A DNA stretch of 64,000 bases from Phenylobacterium sp. Root700 (GTDB lineage: Bacteria > Pseudomonadota > Alphaproteobacteria > Caulobacterales > Caulobacteraceae), in assembly GCF_001429025.1 (NCBI RefSeq), contig NZ_LMHT01000022.1, positions 287,244 to 351,243 on the forward strand. Reading direction: 5' to 3'. The notes beneath the pieces are model-generated. The model ran no database searches. It had not been told where the DNA came from and worked only from the letters and a program-made list of their open reading frames with translations. Made by a program: the position numbers and the translations under genes. Shown here piece by piece: positions 7,267 through 17,331 of the stretch. The stretch's first letter is position 1. Each line of letters begins with the position of its first letter.

Positions 7267-9666
7267 TTAGTGGGTGATGACCGTGTCATCGCCCGCATCA
7301 TCGGCCGCAACCGATACCGGCGGTTGGTCGGCGGGGTTCCATTCGATGGGACTCAGTGGCTGAGTCAGGGCCCTGGCGAGCACCTCGTCGACGTTCGAGA
7401 CCGGGATAATCTCCAGCCCCGACTTCACGTTTTCCGGGATATCGGCCAGGTCCTTCACGTTCTCCTGAGGGATCAGGACGGTCTTGACGCCCGAGCGGAG
7501 GGCCGCGAGCAGCTTCTCCTTCAGGCCGCCGATGGCCGTCACCCTGCCCCGCAGCGTGACCTCGCCGGTCATGGCGAGATCCTTGCGGATCGGGATTCCC
7601 GTCAGCACCGAGACGATAGCGGTGGCCATCGCCGCGCCGGCCGAGGGGCCGTCCTTCGGAGTCGCGCCATCCGGCACGTGGATGTGCACGTCGGTCTTCT
7701 CGAAGATCGGCGGCTCGATGCCGAAGTGAGTCGCGCGGCTGCGAACATAGGAGTTCGCCGCGGCGATCGACTCTTTCATCACGTCCTTCAGGTTGCCCGT
7801 GATGGACATGCGGCCCTTGCCGGGCATCTTGACCGCTTCGATGGTCAGGATGTCCCCGCCGAACTCGGTGTAGGCCAGGCCGGTGATGATGCCGACTTGG
7901 TCTTCCTCGTCCGTTTCGCCGTAGCGGTACTTCTGGACGCCCGCGTACTTGGCCAGCCGCTCGTCGTCGATGGTGATCGACTTGACGCTCTCACGCGAGA
8001 GGTCGCGCACCGTCTTACGCGCCAGGTTGCCCAGTTCGCGCTCGAGCGAGCGGACCCCGGCCTCGCGGGTGTAGTAGCGGATCAGGTCGCGGATGGTGTC
8101 CTTCGGAACGACGAACTCCTCAGGCGTCAGCCCATGGTCCTTCGTCAGCTTCGGCAGGACGTGCCGCAGGGCGATCTCGACCTTCTCATCCTCGGTGTAG
8201 CCGGGGATGCGAATGATCTCCATGCGGTCCAGCAGCGGCTGGGGCATGTTCAGGCTGTTGGCCGTGGTGACGAACATCACCGGCGACAGGTCGTAATCCA
8301 CCTCGAGATAGTGGTCGGCGAAGGTGGAGTTCTGCGCCGGGTCCAGCACTTCCAGCAGGGCCGAGGACGGGTCGCCGCGATAGTCGGAACCCATCTTGTC
8401 GATTTCATCCAGCAGGAAGAAGGCGTTGGTCGACTTGGCCTTCTTCATCGACTGGATGATCTTGCCCGGCATGGAGCCGATATAGGTCCGGCGGTGACCG
8501 CGGATCTCGGCCTCGTCACGCACCCCGCCCAGGGAGACCCGGACGAACTCGCGATTGGTGGCTTCGGCGATCGACTTGCCCAGCGAGGTCTTACCCACGC
8601 CCGGAGGTCCGACGAGGCAGAGGATCGGGCCCTTCAGGGCGCCGGTCCGGGCCTGCACGGCCAGATACTCCAAGATGCGTTCCTTGACCTTCTCCAGACC
8701 GTAGTGGTCCCGGTCGAGGACTTCCTCGGCCTTCGCCAGATCGATGGTCTTGGTCTTGGCCTTGCCCCACGGGATCGAGAGCAGCCAGTCGAGGTAGTTC
8801 CGCACGACGGTCGATTCCGCCGACATCGGGCTCATGTTGCGCAGCTTCTTCAGCTCTGCATCAGCCTTGGTGCGGGCTTCCTTGCTGAGCTTCGTGCGCT
8901 TGATGCGCTTTTCCAGCTCGAGCAGTTCGTCGCGTTGATCGTCCTGCTCGCCCAGCTCGCGCTGGATCGCCTTCATCTGCTCGTTGAGATAGTACTCGCG
9001 CTGGGTCTTCTCCATCTGGCGCTTCACGCGGTTACGGATTTTCTTTTCCGTCTGCATGACGCTGATCTCGCCCTCCATCAGGGCGTAGACCTTCTCCAGG
9101 CGCTTCACGACGTTGAAGACCTCAAGCAGGCTCTGCTTCTCGGCGATCTTCACCGACAGATGGCTGGCGATGCGGTCGGCGAGTTCGCCGGGCGCGTCGA
9201 CTTGCGGCATGGAGGCCAGGGCCTCCGGCGGCACCTTCTTGTTCAGTTTGACGTAGTTCTCGAACTGCTCGACGACCGCACGCGACAGGGCTTCGGCCTC
9301 GGCCGACGCTCCGCCGTCTTCGGAAATGAAGGCGATCTCGGCTTCGTAGAACTCTTCCTGTGCGGTGAAGCGGGAAATGCCGGCGCGAGCCTTGCCTTCC
9401 ACCAACACCTTCACAGTGCCATCGGGCAGCTTCAGAAGCTGCAGGACCGTGGCGACCACACCGACGTCATAGATGGCTTCGGGCGACGGATCGTCGTCGT
9501 CCTTGTCCTTTTGGGTGGCCAGAAGGATCTGCTTGCCTTCGCCCCGCATCGCCTCTTCGAGCGCGCGTACGGATTTCTCCCGGCCCACGAAGAGCGGCAC
9601 CGGTTGATGCGGGAAAACCACGATGTCCCGCAGCGGTAGAATGGGAAGGGTCTTAATCTCGGACAT
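7267..9666 (-). CDS. lon: ATP-dependent protease Lon
   Basis: A full-length 799-residue LonA protease. The N-terminal substrate domain opens with [14 protein letters not shown] coiled-coil linker leads to the AAA+ module with Walker A GPPGVGKT (353-360) and Walker B FFLLDEID (416-423). The C-terminal protease domain carries Ser675 in KDGPSAG and Lys718 in GGLKEK, the catalytic dyad. Lon is a cytoplasmic hexamer that degrades misfolded and regulatory proteins; in Caulobacter its known substrates include DnaA, CcrM and SciP. The acidic C-terminal tail ([13 protein letters not shown]) is normal for this group. A heat-shock-like promoter lies upstream. Confidence 0.98.
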   Translation of the reverse strand: MSEIKTLPILPLRDIVVFPHQPVPLFVGREKSVRALEEAMRGEGKQILLATQKDKDDDDPSPEAIYDVGVVATVLQLLKLPDGTVKVLVEGKARAGISRFTAQEEFYEAEIAFISEDGGASAEAEALSRAVVEQFENYVKLNKKVPPEALASMPQVDAPGELADRIASHLSVKIAEKQSLLEVFNVVKRLEKVYALMEGEISVMQTEKKIRNRVKRQMEKTQREYYLNEQMKAIQRELGEQDDQRDELLELEKRIKRTKLSKEARTKADAELKKLRNMSPMSAESTVVRNYLDWLLSIPWGKAKTKTIDLAKAEEVLDRDHYGLEKVKERILEYLAVQARTGALKGPILCLVGPPGVGKTSLGKSIAEATNREFVRVSLGGVRDEAEIRGHRRTYIGSMPGKIIQSMKKAKSTNAFFLLDEIDKMGSDYRGDPSSALLEVLDPAQNSTFADHYLEVDYDLSPVMFVTTANSLNMPQPLLDRMEIIRIPGYTEDEKVEIALRHVLPKLTKDHGLTPEEFVVPKDTIRDLIRYYTREAGVRSLERELGNLARKTVRDLSRESVKSITIDDERLAKYAGVQKYRYGETDEEDQVGIITGLAYTEFGGDILTIEAVKMPGKGRMSITGNLKDVMKESIAAANSYVRSRATHFGIEPPIFEKTDVHIHVPDGATPKDGPSAGAAMATAIVSVLTGIPIRKDLAMTGEVTLRGRVTAIGGLKEKLLAALRSGVKTVLIPQENVKDLADIPENVKSGLEIIPVSNVDEVLARALTQPLSPIEWNPADQPPVSVAADDAGDDTVITH

Positions 9667-9789
9667 GATGCATTCAACTCCTGCCGGCCTGTTGGGGAGT
9701 CAGGCTCGGCCCCCGGGCCGTGGTCACATCAGACGATGCGTCTGAGTCGGACGACCCGTCCGCCTTGGTTGGCGGCTTGTTGGTTCATT

Positions 9790-9818
9790 TATGTGGACGC
9801 TTCTGCGGCGCATTCAAG
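9790..9818 (-). promoter_or_regulatory. Predicted sigma-32 (heat-shock) promoter of lon
   Basis: On the minus strand CTTGAA (9818-9813) is followed, after about 16 bases, by CCACATA (9796-9790), near the heat-shock consensus CTTGAA-N13-17-CCCCATNT. It lies about 125 bases upstream of the lon start. Heat induction of lon is well established in related bacteria. Confidence 0.6.
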
Positions 9819-9870
9819 CGCAGCAACAAACGTCCGCGGCGATCTGTCTAGGAAGTGTGGCGCTCGATAC

Positions 9871-11316
9871 TCAAGCGCCTTCGCTTTTTGCGACCTGTTC
9901 TCGGGCTTTTTTCAGCATTTCATCCAGGGCGGCGCGGTCGAAATACTGGCCTTTCAACACCACGCCGCGGATCTGGCGGGTGGCGGCGATGTCGGCCAGC
10001 GGGTTGTGGTCAAGGATCAGGATGTCCGCCGCCTTGCCAGGCGCGATCGCGCCATAATGCTGTGATTTGCCCAGGAACCTGGGGCCGTTGATCACCGAGG
10101 CCTGCAACGCCTGAAGCGGCGTCAGGCCGCCGGTCACGAAGATCTGAAGTTCGTCGTGCAGGCCGATACCCGGATAGTTGAACGAGTTGAGGAAGCCGGC
10201 GTCGGTGCCGGCCAGGATTGACACGCCCGCCGCCTGCAGCAGCGGCAGCAGCGTGACGTTCTTCTCATAGACCGCGTGGCGCCGGGCGATCGCCGCCGCA
10301 TCGTCCTTCGCCGCCCGCTCGACCCGCCAGGCATAGGTGCCCTTCAGGCCGGGGCCGATGTAGGCGAGATAGGGATCGGCGGCGTGATTGTCCTGGTCCA
10401 GATAGGCGGTGACCTTGCTGCCGTTGAGGGTCGGGCTGACGAAGGTTCCACGCGCGGCCAGGCGGCGAAAAGCGGCGCTGGCGGCCGCCTCGCTGAAGGT
10501 GGCCAGGGTCTGGTCGGTGGCCTGGATGCTGGTGATCCGGCCGGCGGCCACGTCGGCGGCGATCTGCGCCTCCCGCGGCGAGCCCATCTTCAAGGCGTAG
10601 CCCATGTGCTCGATGGAGCCGAGCCCGGCTTCGCTGGCCTGCTCGACGGTCAGGGCGGCGGGAATGTGGGCCGATGTCGTCATCCCGCGCGCCTTGGCCT
10701 GACGCAGGACATAGAGGAAGAGATCGGGCTTGAGCGTATTGTCGGTCACCTTGACGAAGTCGACCTTCAGGCCCTGCAGCTTGGTCAGCGCGGCGTCGAC
10801 CTCGGGCTCCGAACCGACCTCCAGCGTGCCCTTCCAGATCGGCTTCAACCCCTCCAGCTTGGGGCCGGAAGTGTAGATCGTCGGGCCCAGCAGTTTGCCG
10901 GCCGCCACCTCGCCGCGCCAGGCCAGCACCTCTTCCGGCAGATCGCCCGAGGCGTCGCGGACGCTGGTGATCCCGTGCGCCAGATAGAGCGGCAGCAGCG
11001 CCTTGTTCTCCTCGATCAGCGCCGGGCCGCCGCCGAAATGCACATGGTTGTCCCACAGGCCCGGCATGACGAACCGCCCGCCGGCTTCAACGACCTTGGA
11101 GGCGGCGTAGGCCTTCCGCGCCCCGGCCGTGGGCGCCACCGCGACGATCTCGCCGCCGCGCACGGCGACAGCGGTCTTCGGCGACAGAGTCCCAGTGGCC
11201 ACGTCGATCACCGTGGCGTCGAGGATCAGCAGGTCGACTCGCTCGGTCGCCTGCGCCGCCAGAGCGCCCATGCTGAAGGCCGTGGCGCAGGCGAGAAAGA
11301 GCAACGGACGACGCAT
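9871..11316 (-). CDS. Exported metal-dependent amidohydrolase
   Basis: A 481-residue protein with a signal peptide ending near AAQATE, then a beta-sandwich segment (VDLLILDATVIDVATG) and the amidohydrolase barrel. Metal-site residues can be traced: HxH in DNHVHFG, a His in TSAHIPAA, another in SIEHMG, and the catalytic Asp in GTDAGF. It closes with GKAADILILDHNPL, typical of the imidazolonepropionase/Xaa-Pro dipeptidase-like branch. Its likely task is hydrolysis of a small amide or peptide in the periplasm; the substrate is unknown. An 80-base gap separates it from the small lipoprotein gene upstream on the same strand. Confidence 0.85.
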   Translation of the reverse strand: MRRPLLFLACATAFSMGALAAQATERVDLLILDATVIDVATGTLSPKTAVAVRGGEIVAVAPTAGARKAYAASKVVEAGGRFVMPGLWDNHVHFGGGPALIEENKALLPLYLAHGITSVRDASGDLPEEVLAWRGEVAAGKLLGPTIYTSGPKLEGLKPIWKGTLEVGSEPEVDAALTKLQGLKVDFVKVTDNTLKPDLFLYVLRQAKARGMTTSAHIPAALTVEQASEAGLGSIEHMGYALKMGSPREAQIAADVAAGRITSIQATDQTLATFSEAAASAAFRRLAARGTFVSPTLNGSKVTAYLDQDNHAADPYLAYIGPGLKGTYAWRVERAAKDDAAAIARRHAVYEKNVTLLPLLQAAGVSILAGTDAGFLNSFNYPGIGLHDELQIFVTGGLTPLQALQASVINGPRFLGKSQHYGAIAPGKAADILILDHNPLADIAATRQIRGVVLKGQYFDRAALDEMLKKAREQVAKSEGA

Positions 11317-11397
11317 GAGGGGCCCCTGATTGGCGATTCCCCTCCCTGTTAGCGCCTCAAAAGCGCCACGTCCCGCCGCCCTGGGCGCAATACACGG

Positions 11398-11991
11398 CTA
11401 TTTCGTCGCGCCCTGGCCGGTCGAAGGCGCGTACATGAAGGTCCCGCAGAGGTCCGCCTCAGGTGACCTCGCGCTTGGCGGATTGGGGCCCTTGAAGGCG
11501 ATCAGGACCATGGCGGACGCCCCGCTGCTGTCGCCGCCCTCGTAGCTGACGATGAAGGTGGTGGGATCGGCGCCGCAGAAGCCGCCGTTGCGGGCCTTGG
11601 CGGGGTCCTCTTTCGTCACCCGAAGCACCTTCAGATCGGCCGTACCCGGAACGTTGATCAGGCTGCCGAGGCTGGCCTTGGTCACGGCGTAGGGATCGCC
11701 GGCCTTGGCGGCCCCTGCCCCTTCGAGGCTATAGGTCTGCCCCTGAGCGAAGGTGAAAACGCCGCCCTCAGCCCTAAGATCGCCAGTCACGCCCATCGCG
11801 GTGTTGGAGATCGCGTCGAACTTGCCGCTGGGGACCACGACCGCTGGGCCTGTGGCAGGGCCCGGAGCGATCAATGGCGCGGCGGCCGTCTCAGCGGGCT
11901 TGGCGGGTTCGCTAGCGGGCTTGGCGGCCCGGTCGCAGCCGGTCTGGATGAAGCCGACAACCGCCAGGGCGGCGAACGCGGACAGGCGCAT
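11398..11991 (-). CDS. Putative lipoprotein of unknown function
   Basis: A 197-residue product. The N-terminus is a short lipoprotein signal with a candidate lipobox ending at Cys19 (IQTGC). A Pro/Ala/Glu-rich linker follows, then a globular part containing FDAISNTAMGVTGDL and paired cysteines (GGFCGADP, EADLCGTF) that could form a disulfide. I do not recognise the family. Its ATG directly abuts the stop of the DUF3011 gene upstream, so the two envelope proteins are almost certainly cotranscribed. The position -1 residue before Cys is Gly and -3 is Gln, which is slightly unusual for a lipobox. Confidence 0.6.
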   Translation of the reverse strand: MRLSAFAALAVVGFIQTGCDRAAKPASEPAKPAETAAAPLIAPGPATGPAVVVPSGKFDAISNTAMGVTGDLRAEGGVFTFAQGQTYSLEGAGAAKAGDPYAVTKASLGSLINVPGTADLKVLRVTKEDPAKARNGGFCGADPTTFIVSYEGGDSSGASAMVLIAFKGPNPPSARSPEADLCGTFMYAPSTGQGATK

Positions 11992-12612
11992 CTAGTTCAG
12001 ATCCACATTGGCGTACCGACCGTCATAGTTGCAGTCGAAGCTGTAGGTCACCGTCCGGGGCCCGACGTCGGCGGCCACATAGCCCTGGACCGAATAGCCC
12101 CGGTTCTGGGCCCTAGCCGAGGTGATGCGGTCGATGCGCGCCCGCGAGCCGTAGCGCGAGACCTGGTTGAGCGCCTCATTGGAGCAGCTGTCGACGGCCC
12201 GGCGGGTGTCGCCCGACCATGACGAGCCATTGTTGTTGCTGTCGTTCTTCGCGCTGGAGGCCAGAGCCCCCAGGATCAGCCCGCCGATCAACAGACCGCC
12301 GACCACGGCGGCGGTGTTGTCCTTGTCCTTGCCGCCGCCGGAATAGCGATCCTCGACGCGGAAGCGCCCGCGGCAACCGCGATCCACCCAGATGCCGCGA
12401 CCGTCGCGTCCCCAGGTCTGGTTCTCGATGCAGGGGCCGCGATCATTGCTGTACTGCTGGTCCAGCCAAACGCGTCCGCGCGCGTCGACCGAGCAGTAGT
12501 TGCGGCCATAGCCGGAGGACGAACAATCGACGTAGGAATCCGCCAGGGCGGGCGTTACAGGCGCCGCCCATAGGCCAAGAACGGTGGCGGTTATCATCAA
12601 GCCCACGCGCAT
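11992..12612 (-). CDS. DUF3011-domain secreted protein with glycine-zipper segment
   Basis: A 206-residue exported protein with a signal peptide ending about LADS. The N-terminal half shows the DUF3011 pattern: spaced cysteines and aromatic residues in YCSVDARGRVWL, CIENQTWGRDGRGIWVDRGC. A Gly-rich hydrophobic stretch, VVGGLLIGGLILGALASS, follows and resembles a glycine zipper that could insert in a membrane. The C-terminal part contains RIDRITSARAQNRGYSV and a Cys near the end. Function is unknown for the family. It is the first gene of a two-gene unit and is divergent from the solute-binding protein. Confidence 0.7.
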   Translation of the reverse strand: MRVGLMITATVLGLWAAPVTPALADSYVDCSSSGYGRNYCSVDARGRVWLDQQYSNDRGPCIENQTWGRDGRGIWVDRGCRGRFRVEDRYSGGGKDKDNTAAVVGGLLIGGLILGALASSAKNDSNNNGSSWSGDTRRAVDSCSNEALNQVSRYGSRARIDRITSARAQNRGYSVQGYVAADVGPRTVTYSFDCNYDGRYANVDLN

Positions 12613-12735
12613 GGTCGATCTCCGCTGATGCAGCGGGTGTCACCCTAGCGCGAACAACCTTCTGTTGAAAATAGACCTTGTCATCGGACGACAATGGAAC
12701 TCAGATCGCCCCGAATGCTGGGCAAGGTGATCGAC

Positions 12736-13545
12736 ATGCGGCACGCTTTGGTTACTGGCGCTATTCTTGGCCTCACGCTCCTGGCGGGCTCGGCCGCCGC
12801 GCAAAGCGTCGACGCCGCGCTGGCCCGAGGAACCCTCAAGGTCTGCATCGTCGAAGGCGCGCCCTACGCGCTCAAGACCCCGCGCGGCCAGTGGATCGGC
12901 CATGAGATCGATGTCGCCGAACGGCTGGCGTCCGACTTTGGTCTCGCGCCCGAGTTCGTGCCGGTGACCTACGCGGACATGATGACCCGCCTGGCCGGGC
13001 GCGACTGCGATCTGATCGCGGCCTCGCTGGCCATCGAACCGGACCGGTTGCGCCAGGCCTGGTTCACCACGCCCTATGGCGAAAGCGACGTCGGCGTCGT
13101 CACCACTCGCAAGGACGCAGCCGCCCTGGCCGATCTGGACAAGGCCGGCGTCACCATCGGCGCGGTGACGGGCACGCCGGCAGCGGATCTCGCCAAGGCC
13201 AGGTTGCCGCTGGCCACCATCGAGGTCTTTCCCGACCTGATCGCCGCCGAGCGCGCCCTGGACGGCGGCGCGGTCGCCGGCCTCGCCTACAAGGCCCCGA
13301 TCCCCCGCCTGATCGCGGTCAAGGCGCCGGCCAAGTACGTCGTGGTCGGGGGCGATCCACTGGCGCGCACCGCTGACGCCTTCGCCGTCCGCAAGGGCGA
13401 CACCGACATGCTGAACCTGCTGAACGGATGGGTCGAGGCCCGGCGGCGCGACGGCTTCCTGGCCCGCACCGACGCCTATTGGCTGACCACGCTCGACTGG
13501 ATGGAGCGGCTCAAGCCCCGCGCAGCCCCCGCCGCCGCGAAATAG
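12736..13545 (+). CDS. Periplasmic solute-binding protein (family 3)
   Basis: A 269-residue protein with a signal peptide (MRHALVTGAILGLTLLAG, cleavage near AAAQS). The mature part opens with GTLKVCIVEGAPYALK and IGHEIDVAERLASDFGL and continues to RDCDLIAASLAI, the pattern of family-3 amino-acid-type binding proteins. I took the internal ATG at 12736 because it begins the signal peptide; a frame start at 12694 adds a hydrophilic lead. No permease or ATPase gene is adjacent, so it is an orphan. Relatives in methylotrophs accompany quinoprotein dehydrogenases, but nothing here supports that. Confidence 0.78.
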   Translation: MRHALVTGAILGLTLLAGSAAAQSVDAALARGTLKVCIVEGAPYALKTPRGQWIGHEIDVAERLASDFGLAPEFVPVTYADMMTRLAGRDCDLIAASLAIEPDRLRQAWFTTPYGESDVGVVTTRKDAAALADLDKAGVTIGAVTGTPAADLAKARLPLATIEVFPDLIAAERALDGGAVAGLAYKAPIPRLIAVKAPAKYVVVGGDPLARTADAFAVRKGDTDMLNLLNGWVEARRRDGFLARTDAYWLTTLDWMERLKPRAAPAAAK

Positions 13546-13555
13546 TCCCGGCCCC

Positions 13556-14989
13556 TCAGGCCTTACGCGGACCCGAGCGGATGGTGGCCGCGCCGATCAG
13601 TCCGGCGGCGGCGGCGGCGATGGCCGCGGCCTTCATGGCCATGCGATAGCCCTCGGCGAGTTGGCTCGTCGCCTCCCCGCCCGATCCCGCCGCCAGCACG
13701 AACCCGACCAGCGCCACCGCCAGCAGGCCGCCGATCCGCGCCGTGGCGTTGTTGATCCCCGAGGCCGCGCCTTCATAGGCGCCTGGAACCGCGCCCAGCA
13801 CGGCGTCGGTCAGCGGCGCCACCGCGATCCCCATCCCGACCGCCAGCAGGACCAGGCCGGGAAACACACCGCTCCAGTATCCTGGCTCGCCGGCCCGAAG
13901 CGCCAGGAGCGCGAACCCGGCCGCGACCACCAACGGGCCGATGGTCAGCATGGTCCGAACGCCCAGCCGCGCCGTCAGCGCGCCGGCCATCGGCGACAGC
14001 ACCGCCAGGCCGACCGAAAGCGGCAGCAGGGCCGCGCCGGCGCTGGCGGCCGAATAGCCATGACCACGGATGAGTTGGAACGGCAGCAGGAACAGCGCCC
14101 CGCTGAACGCCGCATAGAGCAGGAAGGTCAGGCCGTTGGCGCCGCTGAACGTCGCCGACTGGAAAAGCTTCAGCGGGACCATCGGGCTCTCAGCCCGGCG
14201 CTCAATGACCACGAAGGCCGCGAGCGCGGCGACGCCCAGCAGCAGCCCGGCGATCACCGATGACGCATGTAGCCCCCGCGCTGGGGCCTCGGTCAGGCTC
14301 CAGGTGATCGCAGCCAGCCCCAGCGTGGCGGTCAACGCGCCGGCCCAGTCGACAGGGCCTGCCCTGGGCGCCCGGCTCTCGCGAGCCCCGGCCAGGATGA
14401 ACCCCACGGCCAGCGCCGCCAGCGGCAGATTGATCAGGAACACCGCCCGCCAACTGACCGTGTCGGTAAGCCAGCCGCCGAGCACCGGCCCGATCGCGCT
14501 CATCAAACCGCCGGCCCCGGCCCAAATCCCCACGGCGCGGGCGCGGCCCGCCTGGTCGAAGGAGGCCCCGAGGATGGCCAGGCTGGCCGGAACCAGCAGA
14601 GCCGCCCCAAGGCCCTGCAGGCCCCGCGCCGCGATCAGCAGCGGTAGGCTGGGCGCCAGGCCGCACAGGGCCGAAGCGCACGAGAAGACCACCACCCCGA
14701 CGACAAAGACGCTGCGTCGGCCATAGCGATCAGCCGCCGCGCCGCCCGCCAGGACCAGCGCGCCGAGGAACAGCAGATAGGCGTTCATGATCCACTGCGC
14801 CGAGGCCGCGTCGCCGCCGAGCTGCTGCTGGATCACCGGCATGGTCAGGTTGACCGCCGAGCCGTCGATGAAGGCCAGGCTGGAGCCCAGCACCGTCCCG
14901 ATCAGCACCAGCGGCCCCTTGGCCTTGCCAGGATGAGGCGCGGTGGCGGCGACCACGCCGCGGTCACAGGGCGGCGCGATCTGGCTCAT
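13556..14989 (-). CDS. MFS drug exporter, DHA2 (EmrB/QacA) type
   Basis: A 477-residue polytopic protein with about 14 predicted membrane helices. Signatures include LGSSLAFIDGSAVNLTMPVI in helix 1 (the DHA2 motif D1 region), LAGGAAADRYGRR (motif A between helices 2 and 3) and WAGAGGLMSAIGPVLGGWLT (motif C). Such proton antiporters expel hydrophobic drugs or metabolites from the inner membrane. It converges with the solute-binding gene at a ten-base gap. There is no membrane-fusion partner next to it. The clpX terminator lies just upstream of its start, so it must use its own promoter in a very short space. Confidence 0.87.
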   Translation of the reverse strand: MSQIAPPCDRGVVAATAPHPGKAKGPLVLIGTVLGSSLAFIDGSAVNLTMPVIQQQLGGDAASAQWIMNAYLLFLGALVLAGGAAADRYGRRSVFVVGVVVFSCASALCGLAPSLPLLIAARGLQGLGAALLVPASLAILGASFDQAGRARAVGIWAGAGGLMSAIGPVLGGWLTDTVSWRAVFLINLPLAALAVGFILAGARESRAPRAGPVDWAGALTATLGLAAITWSLTEAPARGLHASSVIAGLLLGVAALAAFVVIERRAESPMVPLKLFQSATFSGANGLTFLLYAAFSGALFLLPFQLIRGHGYSAASAGAALLPLSVGLAVLSPMAGALTARLGVRTMLTIGPLVVAAGFALLALRAGEPGYWSGVFPGLVLLAVGMGIAVAPLTDAVLGAVPGAYEGAASGINNATARIGGLLAVALVGFVLAAGSGGEATSQLAEGYRMAMKAAAIAAAAAGLIGAATIRSGPRKA

Positions 14990-15003
14990 GACCTAGCGGC
15001 CAA

Positions 15004-15039
15004 AGAAAAAGGCCCCGCGGAACATGTCCGCGGGGCCTT
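15004..15039 (-). terminator. clpX intrinsic terminator
   Basis: After the clpX stop on the minus strand, a perfect 13-pair stem AAGGCCCCGCGGA/TCCGCGGGGCCTT with a five-base loop is followed by TTTCTTT. Confidence 0.9.
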
Positions 15040-15064
15040 GATCACGTTCGGAACCGCCCGGCTC

Positions 15065-16327
15065 TTAAGCCGCGCCGCCCTTGTCGCGACGCTCGGCGTA
15101 GATGACCAGCGGCTGGGCGCGGCCTTCAACCACCTCGGCGTTGACGACGATCTCTTCGACGCCGTCATAGGTCGGCAGCTCGTACATGGTGTCGAGCAGG
15201 ATGCCTTCCAGGATCGAGCGCAGGCCCCGCGCGCCGGTCTTACGGATGATCGCCTTGCGGGCCACCGCGTTGAGCGCGTCGTCGGTGAAGGTCAGACCGA
15301 CATTTTCCATGTCGAACAGACGTTGGTATTGCTTCACGAAGGCGTTCTTCGGCTCGGTGAGGATCTTCACCAGGGCCGGTTCGTCCAGGTCGTCCAGGGT
15401 GGCGATCACCGGCAGACGGCCGACGAATTCCGGGATCAGGCCAAAGCGCAGCAGATCGTCCGGCTCCACCTGACGGAAGACTTCGCCCGTGCGGCGTTCG
15501 TCCGGGTCCGACACCTTCGCGCCGAAACCGATCGAAGTGCCTTGGCCGCGCGCCGAGATGATCTTCTCGAGCCCGGCGAAGGCGCCGCCGCAAATGAACA
15601 GGATATTGGTGGTGTCGACCTGCAGGAACTCCTGCTGGGGATGCTTGCGCCCGCCTTGCGGCGGCACGGAGGCGACGGTGCCTTCCATGATCTTCAGCAG
15701 CGCCTGTTGGACGCCCTCGCCCGAAACGTCGCGGGTGATCGAGGGGTTGTCCGACTTGCGGCTGATCTTGTCGACTTCGTCGATGTAGACGATGCCGCGC
15801 TGAGCGCGCTCGACGTTGTAGTCGGCGGCCTGGAGCAGCTTCAGGATGATATTCTCGACATCCTCACCGACATAACCGGCTTCGGTCAGGGTCGTGGCGT
15901 CGGCGACCGTGAACGGAACGTCGATGATTCGAGCCAGAGTCTGAGCCAGCAGAGTCTTGCCGGTCCCGGTCGGGCCGATGAGCAGGATGTTGGCCTTGCC
16001 CAGTTCGACGTCGTTATTCTTCGTCGCGTGGTTCAGACGCTTGTAGTGATTGTGGACGGCGACCGAGAGCACCTTCTTGGCGTGGTCTTGCCCGATCACG
16101 TAATCGTCGAGAACTTCGCGAATTTCTTTCGGCGTTGGCACGCCGTCCTTAGACTTCACGAAGGAAATCTTATGTTCTTCGCGGATGATATCCATGCACA
16201 GCTCTACGCATTCATCACAGATGAACACGGTTGGGCCCGCGATAAGCTTGCGGACCTCATGCTGGCTCTTGCCGCAGAAAGAGCAATAGAGAGTGCTCTT
16301 GGAGTCCCCGCTCGCGGCCTTGGTCAT
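15065..16327 (-). CDS. clpX: ClpX, ATPase subunit of ClpXP
   Basis: A 420-residue ClpX. The N-terminal zinc domain has Cys15, Cys18, Cys37 and Cys40 (CSFC and CDEC). The AAA+ core has Walker A GPTGTGKT (118-125) and Walker B VYIDEVDK (178-185). ClpX unfolds tagged or adaptor-delivered proteins and feeds them to ClpP; in Caulobacter ClpXP removes CtrA, and both subunits are essential. It is divergent from cicA with clpP nearby but on its own transcript, the arrangement known from Caulobacter. Length and motifs are complete. Confidence 0.98.
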   Translation of the reverse strand: MTKAASGDSKSTLYCSFCGKSQHEVRKLIAGPTVFICDECVELCMDIIREEHKISFVKSKDGVPTPKEIREVLDDYVIGQDHAKKVLSVAVHNHYKRLNHATKNNDVELGKANILLIGPTGTGKTLLAQTLARIIDVPFTVADATTLTEAGYVGEDVENIILKLLQAADYNVERAQRGIVYIDEVDKISRKSDNPSITRDVSGEGVQQALLKIMEGTVASVPPQGGRKHPQQEFLQVDTTNILFICGGAFAGLEKIISARGQGTSIGFGAKVSDPDERRTGEVFRQVEPDDLLRFGLIPEFVGRLPVIATLDDLDEPALVKILTEPKNAFVKQYQRLFDMENVGLTFTDDALNAVARKAIIRKTGARGLRSILEGILLDTMYELPTYDGVEEIVVNAEVVEGRAQPLVIYAERRDKGGAA

Positions 16328-16665
16328 GGTCGTTTCTCACTCTCTCGACGACATCGACGCATCGCCATCATCGCTCGGCCCGGAGGCGTCCCTGACGCCA
16401 TCAGTGCAGGATACGTGCCCGGGGTTGTCTAATCCTTGACATTCCTCGATCCGAGCCACGATCACAAGCCTTCGACAGAACTCAGTGACATTTGGTGTCA
16501 GGTCGCCCAATGGCGGGTGCGTCCGAATCCCTAGATGGGATCGTGCCGAAGTGGTGCAAGTGAGCCGCCGTCGATGTCGCACCGGCCCCTCCCCCAAGGC
16601 CGACGCGGCGTCCAGCGGCTCTGCTTGAGTTGACACGCGCGCCGGGGCGGTGCGTTGGGGGATAT
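16328..16665. promoter_or_regulatory. clpX-cicA divergent intergenic region
   Basis: These 338 bases hold no convincing gene and should contain the promoters of both clpX and cicA. A TTGACA lies at 16434 on the plus strand and another at 16630, but neither has a clear -10 at the right distance. On the minus strand CTTGCA (16560) and CCCATCT (from 16539) are 15 bases apart, weakly like a heat-shock promoter. Two short antisense frames here show no gene-like features. Confidence 0.5.
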
Positions 16666-17331
16666 ATGGCTAGGCGAAATCTACGGCGCATTGGCGCATC
16701 GCCGTTCGAATCCTTGAACGAGAACGTCGAGGACGCAGGCGTGGTCGCCTTCGACTTTGACGGCACTCTGACCGTGCGCGACAGTTTCACCGCCTTCCTG
16801 AAATGGCGAGCCGGTCCGGCGCGTTACAATCGGGGAATGGTCAAGCTTCTGCCGGCGGCGATTTCCTATCTGGGACATCGCAATCGGGGTCGGATCAAGG
16901 CCGCGGCGGTGCGCGAGTTCCTCACCGGGGTTCCGCGCGAGCAACTGGAGGCCGAGGCGCGCGCCTTCGCCGAGCTCATGGCCCCCCGCCTCCTGCGCCC
17001 GGACGCCGTGCGCACCTGGCGGCGCTGGGACCAGCGGCACGCGAAGCTGGTGATCGTCACCGCTTCTCCCGACATCGTGGTGGCGCCCTTCGCGCGCGGC
17101 CTCGGGGCCGACCTGCTGATCGGCACGGAACTGGCCTTTGACGACAATGATCGGGTCACCGGCGGCTTCCTGGGCCCCAACTGCCGGGGGCCGGAGAAGG
17201 TGCGCCGGCTGCAGGCGGTGTTCGGCCCGGACATCCATCTGGCCGCCGCCTATGGCGACACCAGCGGAGATCGTGAGATGCTGGCCATCGCCGACGAGGC
17301 CGGCTACCGGGTTTTTCAGGAAAAGCCCTGA
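16666..17331 (+). CDS. cicA: HAD-superfamily phosphatase CicA
   Basis: A 221-residue HAD hydrolase of the phosphoserine-phosphatase-like (IB) group. Motif I is FDFDGTLT with Asp30 (nucleophile) and Asp32; motif II is VTASP; motif IV is YGDTSGD. In Caulobacter crescentus the gene between clpX and clpP is cicA, whose correct dosage is needed for normal growth and shape; the position here is the same. I chose the ATG at 16666, preceded by a G-rich site (GGGGG), over a TTG at 16630. Substrate is unknown, and some IB relatives act on phospholipids such as phosphatidylglycerophosphate. Confidence 0.88.
   Translation: MARRNLRRIGASPFESLNENVEDAGVVAFDFDGTLTVRDSFTAFLKWRAGPARYNRGMVKLLPAAISYLGHRNRGRIKAAAVREFLTGVPREQLEAEARAFAELMAPRLLRPDAVRTWRRWDQRHAKLVIVTASPDIVVAPFARGLGADLLIGTELAFDDNDRVTGGFLGPNCRGPEKVRRLQAVFGPDIHLAAAYGDTSGDREMLAIADEAGYRVFQEKP

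Noticed and set aside
7270-9639. 789-codon frame antisense to lon, and similar long antisense frames over glnA (26783-28195), the monooxygenase (1392-2966), the thiolase and parE
   Set aside because: They mirror strong genes on the opposite strand, encode low-complexity Arg/Gly/His-rich protein with no recognisable domain, and arise because GC-rich codon usage leaves antisense frames without stops.
16533-16560. Sigma-32 promoter for clpX
   Set aside because: CTTGCA and CCCATCT fit loosely, but they are about 200 bases upstream, and as I recall Caulobacter clpX is not heat-induced.
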